64,000 bases of DNA from Brachynemurus nebulosus (lineage: Eukaryota > Arthropoda > Insecta > Neuroptera > Myrmeleontidae). The position numbers were made by a program, and so were the translations under genes. How positions within the stretch are numbered: position 1 is the first letter of the stretch; every line of letters starts with the position of its first letter. Of the stretch, positions 60,222 through 64,000 are shown piece after piece. Below the pieces are notes generated by a model. The model had not been told where the DNA came from. It was given only the letters and a program-made list of their open reading frames with translations, and searched no databases. The stretch spans positions 38,414,413 through 38,478,412 of the forward strand of contig JAPWDM010000007.1 in the NCBI GenBank assembly GCA_035578155.1. The letters run 5' to 3'.

Positions 60222-60341
60222 ATGGTCGGCCAAATGATCGTAAAACGACATTTCATATTACACGACCTTATATTATTCCAGTTAATGGCGGAAATTATTC
60301 CAGGATACAGTAAATCTATTCAGAGTTAAAAAATTAACATT
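60222..60341 (+). repeat. Dispersed repeat D, copy 2
   Basis: Relative of 24,055-24,174 with the shared AAAACGACATTTCATATT core. Confidence 0.7.
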
Positions 60342-61750
60342 ATTAATCACGTTGTGTTCAATGTTTCTAACAAAAAAACATTTTTAAGATTAATTTTGAT
60401 CGTTTAAAAAAAAAAAATCTTAATTTGTTTACATTGTCAACTTGTAAACATAAACTTCTTAATTTACGCGTAATTACACTGATAGACGATGATGGTGGTT
60501 ACTTCATATAACCTTGAACGCATTGTTGAAGCAGATAAAAACTTGAAAGAAGCACATATTTTATATAAAATGTATCTCCTATTGTGTATTGTAAACTATT
60601 GCTCAGTCGTTTTGTTAGGGCAAAGGCACAGCAAAGAATATTTCTTGAACCGTTACATACTGTCGCTAGTGTCCTTTTAATACGTACATACATACTTAAT
60701 GTTGCGCAATCCTACATATACACAAAGATTCAAAAGTTTGGAACGTTAGTTTTGAGACAATTTTCCGCTTATTTCGAAAGATTATCAGTATAAAATAACT
60801 GATATTTTTGAAAAAATATATATATAACCCTTTAATGTTTTTGTTACCATATGGTTACACAAACTTGAAATAGCTTTAAAAACGATTTATTTATATTTGT
60901 AATCATTTTGGTCTTTGTTACCATTTAGTTTTACATATTTTAAGGATAACAACACATACTTTTTGCCATCTGATGTTATTTTTTTGAAACATTTCTAAAA
61001 CGAACAAGAGTAAACCTGTGTGGAACAAAATTTATCGTAGACCATATAATTATTATAATTTATCAATGTACTCGAATATTTTTGCCGATTTGTATACTAT
61101 ACATTCTAATGTTTGCTTGTATTCAATATAGTAATATATCCTGTACGTATTCAATTCTGTGTAAAACTACTACTCTACTGCACATAAACCTTTCAATTCT
61201 CTATTCATCCAGAAAGCTAGAACGGCTCCTCCACTGTCTGTCGCCATTCCACTATTAAGCATTAAACAAACTAAAACATGTTTGCTATGTATGCCGTCCG
61301 AACGATAAAATATTAAATATTCTGTGTACCGCCACTGGAAAACAAAACAATTATTATTAGCGTTTTCATTATTCTTTCATTACACATATAAAAAAAAAAA
61401 AAAAAACGCCTTATTTGAAATTATTTTTTTATAAGTCATTCGATGCTGCCGGGTACACTGATATTCAAAATCAGTGTGCGAGAAAATTAAACGAGATTGC
61501 GGTGAATGAGGTGAACATTTTTTTGAATATACGTGTACTTAATCATCATATATCTAAACATGGGTTATATTATCTAATCTAGTGTCGGTTTTTTCATGAA
61601 AATTTTATGAATTTTTTTTTTTTTGTTCAATTTTCGCCTTTTTTTATAGACGTTGTACCTTTATTGTTAAGGAAAGCTATAAATAGGTATTTTATTTGAA
61701 AATTTATAAGAGGGATATTTACTGTTTGTTTGAAACGGGGGGCTTGTTTT
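60342..61750. other. Intergenic, no gene seen
   Basis: Short overlapping frames of 63-69 codons on both strands at 60,489-60,793 have no recognisable features. Confidence 0.4.
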
Positions 61751-62335
<585 letters not shown>

Positions 62336-63163
62336 TAAATTCTTGTGTACCCTTCCCAACCAAACTTATCTATTACCAAATTCGTATTGTAAGAACCAAA
62401 TTGAATTAACTTATTAAATTTATTTAAAACAGAAAAATGAGATAAAATGAAACTCAATTCTGTTTTGTTTTCCCATTCGCCCCCCCCCCCACGGCTTGTT
62501 CCCTTCGTAGAAATCATTTTTCATATTGCGAATTGAACACTCGTACGTATTGATGGTTAAATAACAAAATCGAATTTGAAATAAAACTTTTTTTCTTTTT
62601 AAGAACTCAAAAAGTTTAAGTGTAAATCTTTTTAATATAAAAAAATTGAAAACTTTCATCAAATGTTTTAATTTGGGATGGGGGCTCAATCGGGATTGTC
62701 ACCTTTAACCCTGAACAATACCGATAAAATTTTATTACGTAACTACACTTGTGCGGTATATTTGTACCATAAAATATTTTTTCTATTTCGTTTAGAATGA
62801 TTGCATGAAACTAATTTGCTGGCTAAATTAAACAGGGTGGTGACTTTCTGGAAAATTGGAAATATCTCGGAGAAGTGAGGGGATTTTTATTTGAATCTGA
62901 TTCTGGAAGATTTTTCTGATGAAAGTTCCTTGCAAACACAGTGAATGAAGTCTTCATCATATCAATTGCATTCCCTTTTCCTCTACAATGTGGGAACGTA
63001 GGACTTGGATTTAAAAAATCTAAAAATTGTTTTAAGGATTTGGGATGCTGCTATTGATAGCTTCGGCGCTGATGATTCAGGCTTCCGGTTTTATCGAAAA
63101 TAAAACAAAATTTTTTTGGGAAATTTGGCATGGAGAAAAAGTTGTCAATCCTGTTATAGTAAA
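62336..63163. other. Spacer between the inverted family A copies
   Basis: A C run near 62,480-62,490 and, at 62,833-62,935, a relative of the 2,938 repeat starting CAGGGTGGTGAC. No gene supported. Confidence 0.5.
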
Positions 63164-63501
63164 CAAAATACCCCTGTCGCAGCATCTTGCATAACATAGC
63201 GAATTTCCGTTTATAAAAATTAGTTTTTCTCGGAAACTAGTTGACATAGAATAATAGTTTAAAGACCTTTTTTATATAATTTTTTCTCCTCTTTTAAATG
63301 ATGTAAAAAAATTTGGCAAAAATTTTTGAATAAGTGGAAATTTTGGCAAAAAAGTAATTTTTTGCAAGAACAAAAACCATGTTCCTGGCATCCGACGTGT
63401 CTGGCTGAAAAACTCATCCAAGATTTTTGGACTTCCAACGTTGTCACCAAATTTCGTAAACCTAGGACATTTCGTTCGAGAGTTATTGTGCTGATACATA
63501 A

Positions 63502-63555
<54 letters not shown>

Positions 63556-63678
63556 TTTAGTGAATGTTATTTTTTGGTTCTAGGGACCTCAAAACAAATT
63601 TCTGCCATAGTGCCGGGCTCAAGTCGCGTCATGAAACCTACTGTAATAGCTGAATTTCCATTCTGGAAATTCGCTAAT
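63164..63678 (+). repeat. Dispersed repeat family A, copy 3
   Basis: Opposite orientation to 61,751-62,335. Contains CCCCTGTCGCAGCATC at its left end and GAATTTCCATTCTGGAAATTC at its right end, with a (TA)n tract at the same internal site. Confidence 0.85.
63507..63553. repeat. (TA)n microsatellite, about 46 bp
   Basis: Located at the same point of family A copy 3 as the longer tract in copy 2. Confidence 0.95.
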
Positions 63679-64000
63679 ATAACAGCAAGTAGAGTAGCGA
63701 CATTACATGTAAAAATGTGAATGATGCGTTACATTTACACCGCACCGGTGTATCTAAGGGTTAAACGGAATATGATTATATATAAAGTCTAGAACTATAT
63801 AAACACTGTAGCACATCTGACAACTAAAACATATTGAAACAGCTTCCTCACGTCCCAACCGCTAACATTTAATGTGGGGTGGAGTCTTTTATTCATTTCC
63901 ACATCAACGTTGCACATCACAAGGGGGAGATCGAATCGTTGTTACATCAAAGAAAATGAAATATATGTGATTATAGTGATTGTAACTGTATCACTTTCTG
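63679..64000. other. Intergenic, no gene seen
   Basis: Nothing recognisable to the end of the window. Confidence 0.45.

Overview
The window reads as non-coding, repeat-dominated DNA from an AT-rich animal genome, most likely an insect. The evidence is spliceosomal GT-AG introns, hAT, piggyBac-like, pogo-like and mariner-type DNA transposons with textbook target duplications, a Penelope-like retroelement with a GIY-YIG domain, jockey-like LINE reverse transcriptase scraps, and a histone H2B fragment. The species cannot be fixed from this sequence alone. No long host gene is visible. The only host-type coding candidates are a tiny two-exon acidic peptide (7,352-7,526) and the C-terminal exon of an H2B-like histone (41,974-42,060, minus). 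One tRNA-like gene lies inside a transposon (16,500-16,572).

Layout. 0-5 kb: a hAT element (749-1,536) with another repeat nested in it, and a TA-flanked inverted-repeat element (4,172-5,003). 7-9 kb: the small two-exon candidate gene, then a 5'-truncated Penelope-like element on the minus strand. 9.4-13.4 kb: a 1.27-kb hAT element and two 445-bp copies of one MITE that differ at 5 positions. 16-17 kb: a 782-bp TIR element carrying the tRNA-like gene. 21-25 kb: a small MITE, dispersed repeats and a third hAT element. 25.3-26.4 kb: the smaller locus of a compound satellite family. 29-32 kb: a LINE scrap, a 230-bp MITE and a probable C-terminal exon of an unidentified mobile-element protein.

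33.6-41.2 kb is the outstanding region. It is a macrosatellite with a higher-order unit of about 1.03-1.07 kb. Each unit carries a 10-bp array, a 21-bp array and flanking modules that contain TTATGTTCTCCTAATAC in both orientations. The 21-bp unit is a 14-bp near-perfect dyad (ACTCTC-AC-GAGAGT) plus a 7-bp spacer drawn from a small set of variants. In one unit the 10-bp array is replaced by 14-bp units with a different dyad of the same 6+2+6 geometry (GTGACA-AA-TGTCAC). The array leaves most reading frames open, but I regard those long frames as by-products of the 21-bp period, not genes.

41-64 kb: the H2B fragment, a piggyBac-like element (TTAA, CCCTAGAA ends), a second LINE scrap, an internally deleted mariner, a hAT element, a pogo-like deletion derivative with six copies of its terminal motif, and two oppositely oriented copies of one repeat family with (TA)n expansions at 61.7-63.7 kb. 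Nothing suggests an operon or pathway. The genes do not work together; the window is a record of layered transposition and satellite growth.
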